From Pseudomonas sp. (lineage in GTDB: Bacteria; Pseudomonadota; Gammaproteobacteria; Pseudomonadales; Pseudomonadaceae), in NCBI GenBank assembly GCA_003488145.1, contig DNMQ01000505.1, positions 1-18,523 of the forward strand: DNA of 18,523 nt, in the 5' to 3' direction. The notes under the pieces were generated by a model that had not been told where the DNA came from, did no database searches, and saw nothing but the letters and a program-made list of their open reading frames with translations. The first letter of the stretch is position 1, and the number at the start of each line of letters is the position of its first letter. Below are positions 6,638 to 14,428 of the stretch, piece by piece. The position numbers and the translations under genes were made by a program.

Positions 6638-7663
6638 TCAGCTGTCGCGGGCGCGCTTAATGCGGTGATCCCAGCGGCGCTTGGCGAAGCGGCGCATGTT
6701 CGGGATGTCGTCCGTTTCGTCCATGATCGGCTGGCCGATGATGGTTTCCATGATGTCTTCCAGCGTCACCAGGCCGCGCCAGCTGCCGAACTCGTCATAG
6801 ACCAGGCACATGTGCTGGCGCTCGTGCAGCAGCTGGGTCATGAGGTTCTCGACGCTGGTCATTTCCGGCGCGACCTTCATCGGCTTCATGATCGTCGAGA
6901 CCGGCGCTTCGTCATCGGTCGCTGACAGGGCGTCATAGCGGAACACCACACCCAGCGGGCTCTCGTTGTCGCCGATCACCGGGTAGCGCGAGAACTGGCT
7001 GTCAGCGACCTGCTCCTTGAATGCGCCGATGCTGGTATCCGGTGACGTGTAGTCGCAAACCGTGCGCGGTGTCATGACGTCACGGACCTTGATCTCGTGC
7101 AGGTCGAGGATGTTCCTGATGACGCGCTGCTCGTCCTCGTCGAGGCTCTTGTTCTCGCGACCAAGCACCGTCAACGCCTTGATCTCCTGGCGGATGTCGT
7201 GTTCCGGCTCCTTGCCACCGACCAGCCGCATGATCATGTCGGACAGGTAGATGAAGGGCTTGAGCACCAGGATCATGCCGTTCAACAGAGGCGGCAGGTA
7301 AGGCGCCAGCGTGCGCCAGTAACGCGCCCCGATGGTCTTGGGCAGGATTTCCGAAAGCACCAGGATCAGCACCGTCATCACCGCCGAGGCGATACCGACA
7401 TAGCCGTTGCCGAATACCACGGTGACCTGCGCACCGACACCGGTCGCGCCAACGGTGTGGGCGACGGTATTCAAGGTCAGGATGGCCGCGAGCGGCTGGT
7501 CGACCTTGTCTTTCAGTTCTTTCAGGCGCTCGTACAGCTTCGGACGGGTCGTCTTCTGATGCGCGATAAAGCTCGGTGTCAGCGAGAGCAGTGCGGCTTC
7601 GAGGATCGAACAGATGAATGAAACGAGGATGGATAAGACAGCGAACGCTATCAGGAGGGTCAT
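6638..7663 (-). CDS. CNNM (DUF21) membrane protein with paired CBS domains
   Basis: This 341-residue protein has an N-terminal CNNM membrane domain (about 1-150). It includes LEAALLSLTP (21-30), LNTVAHTVGA (64-73) and the signature LVLSEILPKTIGARYW (101-116). A cytosolic linker and a CBS pair follow (about 195-315), starting VRDVMTPRTV, with SRYPVIGD in CBS1 and GLVTLEDIMETIIG in CBS2. The family is linked to magnesium or cobalt efflux and ion homeostasis (CorC/YtfL/CNNM). The C-terminal CorC/HlyC domain found in longer relatives is absent; the protein ends with a basic tail (RRFAKRRWDHRIKRARDS). No strong ribosome site precedes the ATG. It is monocistronic and divergent from the secreted-protein gene at 7924, with a 260-base gap in which I see no gene. 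Confidence 0.92.
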   Translation of the reverse strand: MTLLIAFAVLSILVSFICSILEAALLSLTPSFIAHQKTTRPKLYERLKELKDKVDQPLAAILTLNTVAHTVGATGVGAQVTVVFGNGYVGIASAVMTVLILVLSEILPKTIGARYWRTLAPYLPPLLNGMILVLKPFIYLSDMIMRLVGGKEPEHDIRQEIKALTVLGRENKSLDEDEQRVIRNILDLHEIKVRDVMTPRTVCDYTSPDTSIGAFKEQVADSQFSRYPVIGDNESPLGVVFRYDALSATDDEAPVSTIMKPMKVAPEMTSVENLMTQLLHERQHMCLVYDEFGSWRGLVTLEDIMETIIGQPIMDETDDIPNMRRFAKRRWDHRIKRARDS

Positions 7664-7923
7664 GTACGGGAGATTTCATTGCCAACGGCAGGCCAATTTA
7701 CAGCAAAGCCGCCGAGCGTTAGCCGGATGCCACGATGGGCTTGCAACATTTCATTTCCCCGCTTGTACCCACAGGCTGGACACACTGATTTCGACAGCAC
7801 TCGGCAATGGAGTTCATCCCCTCGATAGGCCCCCTTTTCCGACCACTCGCACGCTTGTTTCCCGACGCGCTCCTCGGCTAGGGTGCGGTCCTCGACGAAA
7901 CGGCCCTTCAGGAGCATTGCAGA

Positions 7924-8397
7924 TTGATCAGAACAGGGATGTTGACGCTGGGTTTGCTGATGGCGCTTACGGCACAGGCGGCCGAACAGCGGGTCTATCT
8001 GGTCGCCACGGTGCAGCTGGACGGCACCAGCCTGGCGCAGAGCGCGTTTCTACATGAAGCGGATATCACCGAACTGGAGGGTTGCCGCGAAGCGGTACGC
8101 GAGGGCCAGCGCGCGCGTGACTGGCAGAAATACCATCACATCTTCCGGAGCGACCTTTTCAAGGGCTTCGCCGGCCACATGCACTATCGCTGCGCCTTCA
8201 GCGATCTGCAGTTCAGCAGCTGGCACGATGGCCCGCGCTACAACCAGCCCTACCTCATCGCTGTCGACGAGAACGCCATGCTCAGCGTGGAACGGACGCC
8301 AAGCCAGGCCCAATGCATGAGCCGCCTGCGCGCGCTGCCGGCGGCCCGGCAGGCACAGAGCTTCTGCGCCATGGGCAACCAGCAGATCAAGCCCTGA
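7924..8397 (+). CDS. Secreted four-cysteine protein of unknown function
   Basis: This 157-residue protein has a Sec signal peptide (MIRTGMLTLGLLMALTAQA, cleavage near residue 19). The mature part is mixed and soluble, with four cysteines (54, 90, 131, 148) that could form two periplasmic disulfides. I do not recognise the family; it resembles the small conserved exported proteins common in Pseudomonas. The TTG start at 7924 is chosen because AGGAG lies nine bases upstream; the internal ATG at 7939 would have no ribosome site and would shorten the signal peptide. A weak sigma-70-like pair (TTGTTT at 7855, TAGGGT at 7879, 18-bp spacing) precedes it. Confidence 0.8.
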   Translation: MIRTGMLTLGLLMALTAQAAEQRVYLVATVQLDGTSLAQSAFLHEADITELEGCREAVREGQRARDWQKYHHIFRSDLFKGFAGHMHYRCAFSDLQFSSWHDGPRYNQPYLIAVDENAMLSVERTPSQAQCMSRLRALPAARQAQSFCAMGNQQIKP

Positions 8398-8436
8398 CCG
8401 CCCGACCTTCCAGCCGAGTGGCGGCAGGCATCCGCC

Positions 8437-8895
8437 CTACCCCGGCTGGTAGCTGCCCGGCACCGGCGCGAAGGACACGCCAAAGCGGTTCCAGGCATTG
8501 ATGGTGGCGATGGCCAGGGTCAGGTTGGCGAGCTGGGCTTCGGAAAAATACTCACGCACCTCCTCGAACAGCTGTTGCGAAACGCCTTGCGGCAACAGGG
8601 TGTTGGCCTCGGCCCAGGCCAGCGCGGCGCGTTCGCGGTCGGTAAAGAACGGGGTTTCGCGCCAGGCGCTCAGGGCATAGATGCGCTGCTCGGTTTCGCC
8701 GAGGGCGCGGGCGTCCTTGGTGTGCATGTCAAGGCAGTAGGCGCACCCGTTGATCTGCGAGACGCGGATCTTGACCAGCTCCATCAGCGGTTTGTCGACG
8801 CCGTCCTCGCGGCGACTCTGCCGCGCCAGGTAGGTTTCCAGCCCGATCATTGCCGTCATCACATCGGGGGCGGCGGCCTGGTAGTTCATGCGCAT
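8437..8895 (-). CDS. AhpD-like carboxymuconolactone-decarboxylase-family protein
   Basis: The protein has 152 residues with the alkylhydroperoxidase AhpD core: LMELVKIRVSQINGCAYCLDMHTKDAR carries the CxxC-x3-H motif (Cys51, Cys54, His58), and LTLAIATINAWNRFGVSF near the C-terminus is the typical closing helix. Such proteins use the cysteine pair for peroxide reduction or thiol-disulfide chemistry; the partner is unknown. The reading frame stays open upstream, but ATG 8895 is the start because GAGGAG lies eight bases before it and the family begins there. It is divergent from the AraC regulator gene at 8990 across 94 bases, the classic layout of a regulator and its target. Confidence 0.92.
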   Translation of the reverse strand: MRMNYQAAAPDVMTAMIGLETYLARQSRREDGVDKPLMELVKIRVSQINGCAYCLDMHTKDARALGETEQRIYALSAWRETPFFTDRERAALAWAEANTLLPQGVSQQLFEEVREYFSEAQLANLTLAIATINAWNRFGVSFAPVPGSYQPG

Positions 8896-8963
8896 GGTGG
8901 TCACTCCTCGGTTTGAATGTGCAGCCAAGGCTACGCAGCCGCCGAGCTGAGCTATTGTAGATT

Positions 8964-8978
8964 TTCGACATCTTCGAA
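8964..8978. promoter_or_regulatory. Palindrome in the AhpD/AraC divergent promoter region
   Basis: TTCGA-CATCT-TCGAA is a perfect 5-bp inverted repeat with a 5-bp spacer, placed 12 bases before the regulator's ATG. It may be an operator for the neighbouring AraC protein or another regulator. A chance occurrence is possible because the arms are short. Confidence 0.3.
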
Positions 8979-8989
8979 CGCCGCCTTCC

Positions 8990-9787
8990 ATGTCCGCCCT
9001 GCACGAACGACTGCCACACATCAGTGGCTTCCTGACTCGCCCGCCTGCGCCAGCACTGGCTGCCTACGTGCAGCGTTTCTGGTGGCTGGAGGGTGACGCC
9101 GCCACGGTGTACGACGAGCAGATGCTGCATCCGGACGGCGCCTGTGGGGTCATCTTCAATTTCGCCGACCCGCTGGCCTTCGATGGTCATCTGCACAACC
9201 CGCGTGCATTGATCGCCGGGCCGCAGCTTGCCAGTTCGCGATTGCAACTGGCTGGGCAGGTGAGGCTGATGGGCGTGCGCTTTCGCCCTGGGATGGGCGC
9301 GGCGTTCTTTGGCATCAGCCTGGATGAGCTGGCGGGCTTTCATAGCTCCGACTGGCAGCGACTGGGGTTTGCCGGGATGGTCGACCAACTCGCCGAGCTG
9401 AGCCGCGAGGCGCAGCAGCTGCTGGTAGAGCAGGAATTGATGAAACGTCTGCAGGCGACTCAGGAGCGACGCTCCCCAGTGCAACAGCTACTGTCGGAGA
9501 TCACCGCGCCCGAGGGCCGTGCACGCCTGGCCGACCTCCTCCAGTCCGTACCGCTCGGCCAGCGCCAGCTGGAGCGCCTGTTCCGCCATCATGTAGGAAT
9601 GACACCCAAGCAGTTCAGCCGCATCCAGCGCGTGGCGCTGGTGCGCAACCAGCTGCGCGCCGGCCAGCCGTTACTGGACACCGCCCTGGCCTGCGGATAC
9701 AGCGACCAGGCGCACTTCATTCATGACTTCAAGACGGTGGTCGGCATGACGCCGGGGCGATATCGGGCGAACAAGGTCAGTCGATAA
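8990..9787 (+). CDS. AraC-family transcriptional regulator (DUF6597-type N-terminus)
   Basis: This 265-residue protein has an N-terminal sensor segment beginning PPAPALAAYVQRFWWLEG, typical of the DUF6597 half found in AraC-type regulators, with HPDGACGVIFNFADP and VRLMGVRFRPGMGAAFFG following. The C-terminal AraC DNA-binding domain (about 165-262) shows QRQLERLFRHHVGMTPKQFSRIQR, then LLDTALACGYSDQAHFIHDFKTVVGMTPGRYR, the second helix-turn-helix signature. It probably controls the divergent AhpD-like gene and perhaps itself. No effector can be read from the sequence. Confidence 0.92.
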   Translation: MSALHERLPHISGFLTRPPAPALAAYVQRFWWLEGDAATVYDEQMLHPDGACGVIFNFADPLAFDGHLHNPRALIAGPQLASSRLQLAGQVRLMGVRFRPGMGAAFFGISLDELAGFHSSDWQRLGFAGMVDQLAELSREAQQLLVEQELMKRLQATQERRSPVQQLLSEITAPEGRARLADLLQSVPLGQRQLERLFRHHVGMTPKQFSRIQRVALVRNQLRAGQPLLDTALACGYSDQAHFIHDFKTVVGMTPGRYRANKVSR

Positions 9788-9879
9788 CTGCGCCCCATTG
9801 CGAGCGCCCGTCACGCCCGACGGAAAAAACGATCGGCTCACATGCTGCTGACGCCAGCGACACGCAGTTCACAGCCAGC

Positions 9880-10185
9880 TCAGATGGCTTTGCTGAGCGC
9901 CTCGAGCAGCTGAGCGATCTTCTCTTCGTTTCGCTTGTAGTAGGTCCAGGGACCGATACGCTGCGACGTCACCAACTGCGCGCGCTGGAGCGCCGCCAGG
10001 TAATTCGAAACGGTGGACTGCGACAACCCCACACGCTCCTGGATGATGCTGACGCAGACACCCAGCTGTTCGGGATCGGCTTCCTGCTCGGGGAAGTTGG
10101 TCTTTGGGTCCTTCAGCAGGGTAAGGATGGCCAGCCGCGTGGGGTTATCCAGGGCCTTCAGCGCTTCACTGATATCTATGCTCAT
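9880..10185 (-). CDS. ArsR-family winged-helix repressor
   Basis: The 101-residue protein is almost entirely the ArsR/SmtB domain: ALKALDNPTRLAILTLLKD (8-26), and the recognition region VGLSQSTVSNYLAALQRAQLV (52-72) followed by a wing with GPWTYYKRNE. It lacks the metal-binding CxC motif of ArsR/SmtB; its only cysteine is Cys44, just before the recognition helices. It is therefore more likely a sensor of electrophiles or oxidants, or of a ligand, than of arsenic. It lies 88 bases downstream of the Old Yellow Enzyme gene on the same strand and probably regulates it. A hairpin lies between them. It converges on the AraC gene. Confidence 0.9.
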   Translation of the reverse strand: MSIDISEALKALDNPTRLAILTLLKDPKTNFPEQEADPEQLGVCVSIIQERVGLSQSTVSNYLAALQRAQLVTSQRIGPWTYYKRNEEKIAQLLEALSKAI

Positions 10186-10239
10186 ATCCGCGGCAGGTAA
10201 TGGGTTTTCGCGATCTTACGATACTTTGTCGGTGCTGGC

Positions 10240-10266
10240 TGCGTGCACGCCACGGCCGTGCACGCA
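10240..10266. terminator. Hairpin between Old Yellow Enzyme and arsR-like genes
   Basis: TGCGTGCACG and CGTGCACGCA form a 10-bp perfect stem with a seven-base loop, starting eight bases after the stop codon of the oxidoreductase gene (minus-strand direction). There is no U-tract, so it is a weak terminator at best. It could reduce read-through into the regulator gene or protect the upstream message. Confidence 0.45.
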
Positions 10267-10273
10267 CGCCGAC

Positions 10274-11398
10274 TCAGTGCGCGTACACCGGGTAGTCGAT
10301 GTAACCCTTTTCGGTGCCGCCGTACATGCTGCTGGCATCCAGCGGGTTCATAGGCCAGCCACGGGCAATGCGCGCCGGCAGGTCCGGGTTGGCAATGAAC
10401 GGACGGCCGAAGGCGATCAGGTCCGCCCAACCGGCTTCGATCGCCGCGGTGGCGCGCTCCGGGGTGTACTTGCCTGCGTAGATGATCGCGCCGTTGAACG
10501 CCGCACGAACCGCCTCTCTGAAACTGCTGGGCAGTTCGGGCGCGGTGTCCCAATCGGCCTCGGCCAGTGATACGTACGCGACGCCGATGGTTTGCAGAAT
10601 CTTCACCGCTTCGATGTAGGTCTCATGCGGGTCTTGCTCCACCAGGCCAAGGTAGACGCGCTCCTCATCCGTACTGGCGAACAGCGGCGCAAAGCGAACC
10701 CCCACGCGCTCGGCACCTATGGCGTCGGCTATCGCCTGGACCGCCTCGCGCAGAAAACGCAGCCGGTTCTGCAGCGAACCGCCGTATTCGTCAGTCCTGC
10801 GATTGGTGTGGGCGGAAATGAACTGGTTGACCAGGTAGCCGTTGGCGCAGTGAATCTCGATGCCATCGAAGCCTGCTTCCATCGCGTTGCGTGCGGCCTC
10901 GGCATAGAGCTGTACCAGCTCTTTGACTTCGGCATTGGACAGCGCCCGCGGCATCGAGGGCTCGACCAGCGCGCCCTCGCCCGGTCCCGTTTCGATAAAG
11001 ACTTTGACGTTGGTCGCCGCAATGGCGGACGGCGCAACAGGTTGCGCACCGCCGGGTTGCAGCGAGGTGTGCGAGACACGGCCGACATGCCAGAGCTGGG
11101 CGAAAATCACGCCGCCCTCGTCATGCACCGCCTGGGTAACGGCCTTCCAGCCTTCGACCTGTTCCGGGCTGTGAATCCCGGGCGTCCAGGCATATCCCTG
11201 CCCTCTCGGCTCGATCTGGATGCCTTCCGTCACCATGAAGCCTGCACTGGCTCGTTGCTGGTAGTAGGTCGCCATTACGGCGTTCGGAATATTGCCCGGC
11301 TGCGAACTGCGCGAGCGTGTCAGTGGTGGCAGCACGATACGGTTACGTAGCGTGAAGGAGCCAAGGGAGCCGGGAGTAAAAAGTGCTTTATGATTCAT
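10274..11398 (-). CDS. Old Yellow Enzyme-family NAD(P)H:flavin alkene reductase
   Basis: The 374-residue FMN barrel protein has the family's hallmarks: LRNRIVLPPLTRSRS (Thr27 at the flavin), FAQLWHVGR (99-107), the substrate-binding pair His183/Asn186 in EIHCANGYLVNQFI with Tyr188 as proton donor, TDEYGGSLQNR (202-212), and the phosphate-binding FGRPFIANPDL near the C-terminus. The His/Asn pair is the OYE1 type, not the His/His pair of many bacterial xenobiotic reductases. It should reduce activated C=C bonds such as enones, maleimides and nitro compounds, a detoxification role. The ArsR gene follows on the same strand, and repeated ATATCTA boxes lie directly upstream. No clear Shine-Dalgarno precedes the ATG. 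Confidence 0.94.
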   Translation of the reverse strand: MNHKALFTPGSLGSFTLRNRIVLPPLTRSRSSQPGNIPNAVMATYYQQRASAGFMVTEGIQIEPRGQGYAWTPGIHSPEQVEGWKAVTQAVHDEGGVIFAQLWHVGRVSHTSLQPGGAQPVAPSAIAATNVKVFIETGPGEGALVEPSMPRALSNAEVKELVQLYAEAARNAMEAGFDGIEIHCANGYLVNQFISAHTNRRTDEYGGSLQNRLRFLREAVQAIADAIGAERVGVRFAPLFASTDEERVYLGLVEQDPHETYIEAVKILQTIGVAYVSLAEADWDTAPELPSSFREAVRAAFNGAIIYAGKYTPERATAAIEAGWADLIAFGRPFIANPDLPARIARGWPMNPLDASSMYGGTEKGYIDYPVYAH

Positions 11399-11407
11399 AA
11401 CGTAAGA

Positions 11408-11559
11408 TTTAGATATCGTGAATTCTAGATATTAAATGATGGAGGCTGCCTCACCGAATGTGAGTACCGCCCCGTGAGGGCTGTGCAGTCGGGTATACCG
11501 CAACTGCGACAAGAAACCGATCGTCGATCCAATATCGATAAATGTCAATATCTAGATTT
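11408..11559. promoter_or_regulatory. Cluster of ATATC(T/G)A boxes, candidate ArsR operators
   Basis: Four related boxes lie in an unusually AT-rich intergenic patch: TTTAGATATC (11408-11417) and TTCTAGATATT (11423-11433) read on the minus strand as two direct ATATCTA repeats; AATATCGATA (11531-11540) and CAATATCTAGATTT (11546-11559) are two direct repeats on the plus strand. The two pairs face each other, one adjacent to the oxidoreductase start and the other on the side of the GlxA-type gene. ArsR-family operators are often AT-rich imperfect repeats of this kind. The link to the ArsR protein at 9880 is inference. Confidence 0.45.
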
Positions 11560-11665
11560 CAATTGAGCCAGGAATATGTGCATTGGCAAGATCCGTGGGA
11601 ACCTTGTCATTGCGACAGCGGCGCCTCGGCAGCAGACTGCAGGCATCCACCCTGAGAGCTGCACC

Positions 11666-12655
11666 ATGGACGCCACCCGCACCGTCGCCTGCCTGATCTA
11701 CCCGGATGTGATGAGCCTCGATGTCACCGGCCCGATGCAGGTGTTCGCCTCGGCCAATGTCGAGCGGCAGCGTCAGGGCCTGCCGAGACATTACGAGCTG
11801 ATGCTGCTCGCTGCCAGCGTCGGCCCGGTCGCCACCTCGGCGGGGCTGAAGCTGGTGGCGGATGCGAGCTGGGCCGTGTGCGATCCGGCCACGCTGGATA
11901 CCTTGCTGGTTCCGGGCGGTGTCGGCGTGGATGCGCAGAAGCACGACCAACCGCTGCTCGACTGGCTGCGGGCCGCCGAACCCAGGGTGCGGCGCCTGGG
12001 CTCGGTCTGTTCCGGCGCGCTGATCCTGGCCGAGGCCGGGCTGTTCGATGGACGCAAGGCGACCACGCACTGGGCGGACCTCGCTGCGCTGGGCACGTAC
12101 CCGACCATCGAGGTGCAGGGTGACCGGTTGCACACCTACGACCCGACCGATCCGCAGGCGGCGCATCTGTTCAGCTCGGCGGGCGTCACGGCGGGCATCG
12201 ACTTGGCGCTGGCGTTGGTCGAGGCCGATCTCGGCCGCGCGTTGGCGCTTTCGGTTGCTCAGCGGCTGGTGATGTTTCTGCGCCGGCCGGGTGGGCAGAC
12301 CCAGTTCAGCCCGATGCTGGCGGCGCCGAGTGGCGGCGTGGCGCGTCTTGCCGCGCTGCTGGAATGGATTCCCGGGCACCTGGGCGACGACCTGTCCATC
12401 GAGGCGCTGGCCGCCCAGGCGCATATGACACCGCGCACCCTGTGCCGTCTGTTCAGCCAGGAAACCGGCATGGGGCCGGGCCAGTACATCGAACGGGTGC
12501 GCCTGGAAGCCGCGCGCAATCTGCTGCTCGACGCCCAGGCCTCGATCGCCACGGTGGCGCGGCTGACCGGTTTCGGCCATCCGGAAAACCTCAGGCGCAG
12601 CTTTCAGAAGCACCTGTCGGTCAGCCCGCGGGATTTCTACCAGCGCTTCGGCTGA
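11666..12655 (+). CDS. GlxA-type transcriptional regulator (DJ-1/PfpI domain plus AraC domain)
   Basis: This 329-residue protein has an N-terminal DJ-1/PfpI-like amidotransferase-fold domain (about 5-190). It shows VACLIYPDVMSLDVTGPMQVF at the start, DTLLVPGGVGV (78-88) and the nucleophile-elbow GSVCSGALILAEAGLFDG with Cys115. An AraC helix-turn-helix domain follows (about 228-325): DLSIEALAAQAHMTPRTLCRLFSQETGMGPGQYIERVRLEAARNLL, and IATVARLTGFGHPENLRRSF. Relatives such as GlxA, FtrA and CdhR control amine or quaternary-ammonium use in pseudomonads; the ligand here is unknown. ATG 11666 (GAGAG upstream) is preferred over the in-frame ATG 11576, whose ribosome spacing is too short and which would add 30 unconserved residues. 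An MFS gene follows after 92 bases. Confidence 0.9.
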   Translation: MDATRTVACLIYPDVMSLDVTGPMQVFASANVERQRQGLPRHYELMLLAASVGPVATSAGLKLVADASWAVCDPATLDTLLVPGGVGVDAQKHDQPLLDWLRAAEPRVRRLGSVCSGALILAEAGLFDGRKATTHWADLAALGTYPTIEVQGDRLHTYDPTDPQAAHLFSSAGVTAGIDLALALVEADLGRALALSVAQRLVMFLRRPGGQTQFSPMLAAPSGGVARLAALLEWIPGHLGDDLSIEALAAQAHMTPRTLCRLFSQETGMGPGQYIERVRLEAARNLLLDAQASIATVARLTGFGHPENLRRSFQKHLSVSPRDFYQRFG

Positions 12656-12747
12656 CGCTTCGTCAGAACCTCACTCATCGTTCACAGCTTGCCCGGCGTA
12701 TCGCCAGGCAGCGCTGTGCCCGCTCATCACCCTCAAGGGGCCTCGCC

Positions 12748-13929
12748 ATGCACCTATTGTTCAGCAACCCTCAGGTCCTGCGCCTGTTCATCGCCCAGGC
12801 GCTGTTCTGGTCCTGCTCGATGACCGGGATCATCTTCACCTCCATCGTCGGGCTGCGCCTGGCGCCGGCGGCGGGCCTCGCCACCCTGCCGCTGGCCCTG
12901 CTGATGCTCGGCGGCCTGCTCGCCCTGCAACCACTGGCGGGGCTGATGCAGCGCCGCGGCCGTCGCGCCGGCTTTCTCATCGGTGCGTTGGCCGGCGTGC
13001 TGGGCGGACTGATCAGCGCGCTGTCGCTCTGGCTCGACAGCTTCACCCTGCTCTGTCTCGGCGCTCTGCCCATCGGCGCCTACCAGGCCTCGGCGATGTA
13101 CTACCGCTTCGCCGCGCTGGAAGCGGTGAGCGAAGCCTTCAAGGGGCGTGCCACCGCCTGCGTGATCGGCGGTGGCGTGCTGGCCGCGCTGATCGCGCCC
13201 ACGCTCGGCCACCTGGCGCGTGATCTCGCCAGCGTTCCCTTCGCCGGCACCTATCTGTTGATCGCCAGCCTCGCGGCGCTGGGCGTGCTGGTGCTTGCTG
13301 GATTGCCGGCAAGCAGCGGAACGCTCGGCGTTCAGGCCGCCCCGTCAGCAGTCAGTTGGCAGGCACTGCTGGCGCGGCCGACCATTCGCGCCGCGGTGCT
13401 GACCACCGCCGCCGGCCACGGCCTGATGATCCTGGTGATGAACGCCACGCCCCTGGCGATGCATGGCGAAGGTCTGGATCTGCAGGCCAGCGGTCAGGTC
13501 ATCCAGTGGCACATACTCGGCATGTTCCTCCCGGCATTCGTCGCCGGGCCGCTGGTGGACCGCTTCGGCTGCCGGCTGGTCGCCTGTGTGGGTGGAGGAT
13601 TGCTGATCGCCAGCGCGGTGGTGGCGCTGCTCGGCGTCAGCCACTGGCATTTCCTGCTCAGCAGCTGCCTGCTAGGCATCGGCTGGAACCTGATGCTGGT
13701 CGCCGGCACCACCCAGCTGGGCCAGGGCCATGCCGCAAGCGAACGCGCCCGGGCACAGGGCCTGATGGAGCTGAGCAACGGCAGCGTCGCCGCGGTGATG
13801 TCCTTCGCCTCTGGCGCGTTGATCGCTCAGGCTGGCTGGGCGGCGGTGAACATCGGGCTGCTGCCCATCGTGACGCTGGTGGTGCTGGCGCAGGTTGCGC
13901 AGGGCTACCGGCAAAGGCAGGCGGTTTGA
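12748..13929 (+). CDS. MFS transporter (12 membrane helices)
   Basis: The 393-residue protein is highly hydrophobic, with about twelve helices in two halves. A basic loop QRRGRRAGF (after helix 2) is the major-facilitator loop 2-3 motif, and VDRFGCRLVA occupies the equivalent place in the second half. A central polar stretch (about residues 190-210) separates the halves. The substrate is not evident. ATG 12748 has AAGGGG seven bases upstream. The gene follows the GlxA-type regulator on the same strand, so regulation by that protein is plausible. Confidence 0.9.
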   Translation: MHLLFSNPQVLRLFIAQALFWSCSMTGIIFTSIVGLRLAPAAGLATLPLALLMLGGLLALQPLAGLMQRRGRRAGFLIGALAGVLGGLISALSLWLDSFTLLCLGALPIGAYQASAMYYRFAALEAVSEAFKGRATACVIGGGVLAALIAPTLGHLARDLASVPFAGTYLLIASLAALGVLVLAGLPASSGTLGVQAAPSAVSWQALLARPTIRAAVLTTAAGHGLMILVMNATPLAMHGEGLDLQASGQVIQWHILGMFLPAFVAGPLVDRFGCRLVACVGGGLLIASAVVALLGVSHWHFLLSSCLLGIGWNLMLVAGTTQLGQGHAASERARAQGLMELSNGSVAAVMSFASGALIAQAGWAAVNIGLLPIVTLVVLAQVAQGYRQRQAV

Positions 13930-13963
13930 AGGCGCGGCGACTGCTGACACCATCCGGCGGAGC

Positions 13964-14416
13964 TCAACGCTCAGGATTCACCCGTCCCTGAAAAGGAAAG
14001 GCTCCGCCGGCCTCCAGCACACATTCCCGCGAACGAGCCTCTTCACGGCTCGAAGTAATCCGGAAGCGTATGTAGCAACGCTCTTCGAGAAACGCCTGCC
14101 GACCCGCTTCCGCTCGGAGGTCGTATCCGTCGATGCTGCCGGCAAAGTACAGATGTTTAGCCAGTATCGACTGGGCGCTCCTGACATCGGCAGGGTTATT
14201 CCAGTCACCGCCAGCCCTGAGGATCAGTCTGCTCTGGCGAGACTTCCGGTGCTGAATCAGCCGCTTGCGCAGGTTGACGCCGATTCCAACCTTCAACGCC
14301 GTGCCGTCGTCCTTGTAGATCTCATAGAGTCCCGGCAGAGCAGGCACGTACCGTTCGATTTCCGAGAAGCGGATGCACGTCATAGTCCCGGAATCACAGG
14401 CAGCGTTCGTCATCAT
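13964..14416 (-). CDS. GIY-YIG-like nuclease-domain protein
   Basis: This 150-residue protein has LPGLYEIY (27-34) and LKVGIGVNLRKRLIQH (41-56), which align with the two beta strands and first helix of the GIY-YIG fold (GIY becomes GLY at 29-31; YIG becomes VGIG at 43-46). A conserved-type Arg lies at 50-52, and RECVLEAGG (130-138) provides a candidate catalytic Glu. It is therefore a divergent small GIY-YIG domain protein, possibly a nuclease with an unknown target, or inactive. The start could instead be Met12. It follows the VOC gene by 12 bases on the same strand and ends 34 bases from the convergent MFS gene. Confidence 0.78.
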   Translation of the reverse strand: MMTNAACDSGTMTCIRFSEIERYVPALPGLYEIYKDDGTALKVGIGVNLRKRLIQHRKSRQSRLILRAGGDWNNPADVRSAQSILAKHLYFAGSIDGYDLRAEAGRQAFLEERCYIRFRITSSREEARSRECVLEAGGAFPFQGRVNPER

Positions 14417-14428
14417 GCCGCCTGTATG

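Noticed and set aside
7660..7917. Minus-strand open frame of 85 codons containing CPACGYKRG, between the CNNM gene and the secreted-protein gene
   Set aside because: The CxxC looks zinc-ribbon-like, but there is only one such pair and no ribosome site. The frame also runs through the promoter region of the opposite gene. Most likely chance in GC-rich DNA.
9808..9823. CCGTC/GACGG hairpin next to a run of A between the convergent AraC and ArsR genes
   Set aside because: For the plus-strand gene the tract is A, not T, after the stem. For the minus-strand gene the T run comes before the stem. Neither is an intrinsic terminator.
11576..11665. Upstream ATG giving the GlxA-type regulator 30 extra residues
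   Set aside because: AGGA is only two bases from this ATG, and the extension has no family similarity. It also begins close to the ATATC box cluster, which is likely promoter DNA.
13507..13522. Sigma-54-like TGGCACATACTCGGCA on the plus strand
   Set aside because: It has GG-N10-GC spacing but lies inside the MFS coding sequence, with no gene start downstream at a sensible distance and no nearby enhancer-like site.
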